From Actinomycetes bacterium (lineage in GTDB: Bacteria > Actinomycetota > Actinomycetes > Mycobacteriales > Mycobacteriaceae): DNA of 64,000 nt. A model generated the notes under the pieces. It made no database searches, was not told the origin of the DNA, and saw only the letters and a list, made by a program, of their open reading frames with translations. Made by a program: the position numbers and the translations under genes. Within the stretch, counting starts at the first letter, position 1. Every line of letters begins with the position of its first letter. This document shows positions 63,591-64,000 of the stretch, piece after piece. The stretch is taken from contig JAEZZR010000008.1 of NCBI GenBank assembly GCA_023418505.1, positions 8,102-72,101 of the forward strand, in the 5' to 3' direction.

Positions 63591-64000
63591 GAAGACCGGC
63601 GTGGAATAATCAGGTCCATGGGCATCTTCTCCGGTCGGCAGTTCCCTCGTGAAATCATCCTGTGGGCGGTGCGGTGGTACTGCCGCTACGGCGTGAGCTA
63701 TCGCGACCTCGAAGAGATGATGACCGAGCGGGGAGTGCCGGTCGATCACACCACGATCTACCGCTGGGTCCAGAAATATGCTCCTGAGCTGGATAAGAAG
63801 ACCCGGTGGTATCGGCAAGTTCCTGACTGGCAGGCCAGGTCCTGGCGGGTGGATGAGACCTATATCCGGGTCGGGGGGAAAGTGGTGCTACCTCTATCGG
63901 GCAATCACCGCCGGTGGCCAGACCCTGGACTTCTACCTCTCACCAAAACGCAACGTCGCGGCAGCGAAGCGTTTCCTGGCGAAGACGCTGCGGTCGAATA
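63564..64000 (+). mobile_element. IS6-family insertion sequence, right end outside window
   Basis: The left terminal inverted repeat GGTGCTGTTGCAGA (63564-63577) matches the IS6-family end GGCACTGTTGCAAA at 11 of 14 positions, and a transposase frame of that family follows 40 nt later. The element sits inside the helical-repeat gene. The 8 bp before it (ATCAAGGG) would be the target duplication, which cannot be tested without the right end. Confidence 0.85.
63618..64000 (+). pseudogene. IS6-family transposase, frameshifted and cut by window end
   Basis: The first about 88 codons read as a typical IS6 transposase: MGIFSGRQFPREIILWAVRW, the helix-turn-helix SYRDLEEMMTERGVPVDHTT, and the first catalytic Asp in WRVDETYIRVGGK. 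After GGGGGGAAA (63874-63882) the frame is shifted by one base; one base fewer restores KWCYLYRAITAGGQTLDFYL. So this copy is inactive unless the extra base is a sequencing error or is bypassed. The second and third DDE residues lie beyond the window. Confidence 0.85.

Overview
The window reads as chromosomal DNA of an actinobacterium of the genus Corynebacterium or a very close relative. The support is gene content and order: pheST-argCJB, infC-rpmI-rplT, uvrA/uvrB, coaE-rpsA-polA, and a his cluster containing impA and an MFS gene next to lgt-pyk. An actinobacterial HelR-like protein, frequent GTG/TTG starts and many apparently leaderless genes agree with this. The species cannot be told from the sequence alone.

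Layout. 1-9.1 kb (minus strand): translation and arginine genes in transcription order infC-rpmI-rplT-rRNA methyltransferase-pheS-pheT-argC-argJ-argB (argB runs off the left edge). 9.4-17.7 kb: an FAD-linked oxidase, uvrA on the other strand, then MBL hydrolase-DoxX-HelR. 17.7-29.6 kb: a secreted Ig-like protein, uvrB, a secreted zinc-chaperone-like lipoprotein behind a Zur-box-like promoter, coaE, rpsA with a strong terminator, polA, and a divergent DUF368 lipid-carrier translocase. 29.7-34.2 kb: a tRNA gene with a Leu CAA anticodon followed by a small accessory island with tandem GTGAGCC repeats, two small unknown genes and a large MmeI-like (type IIL) restriction-modification protein. 34.3-44.7 kb: mismatch glycosylase, a Thr-rich membrane protein, an overlapping operon of malic enzyme and polar amino-acid ABC transporter, gdhA, a GalT-like protein and an M20 amidohydrolase. 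44.7-61.0 kb (minus strand): one long histidine-tryptophan cluster, hisD-hisC-hisB-small membrane protein-MFS-hisH-hisA-impA-hisF-hisI-trpE-membrane protein-trpC-trpB-trpA-lgt, then pyk. 61.0-64.0 kb: two alpha-helical repeat-like proteins of unknown function; the second is cut by an IS6-family insertion whose transposase is itself frameshifted.

How genes work together. The his-trp cluster encodes most of the histidine pathway (no hisG or hisE here) and trpE, C, B and A (no trpD, trpG or trpF here). TrpC is single-domain and HisA carries the RGRGW segment of the bifunctional PriA type, so HisA probably supplies the missing TrpF step. Malic enzyme, an amino-acid ABC importer and glutamate dehydrogenase lie together around central carbon and nitrogen metabolism.

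The most notable observations are an ATC start codon for infC behind a perfect AGGAGG; a recurrent TANNNT box 6-8 nt upstream of start codons without a Shine-Dalgarno (leaderless genes, including the back-to-back polA/DUF368 pair); a Zur-box match over the promoter of the zinc-chaperone-like lipoprotein; a CAA-anticodon tRNA with a short variable loop beside the restriction island; and the IS6 insertion that supplies the new C-terminus of a truncated gene.
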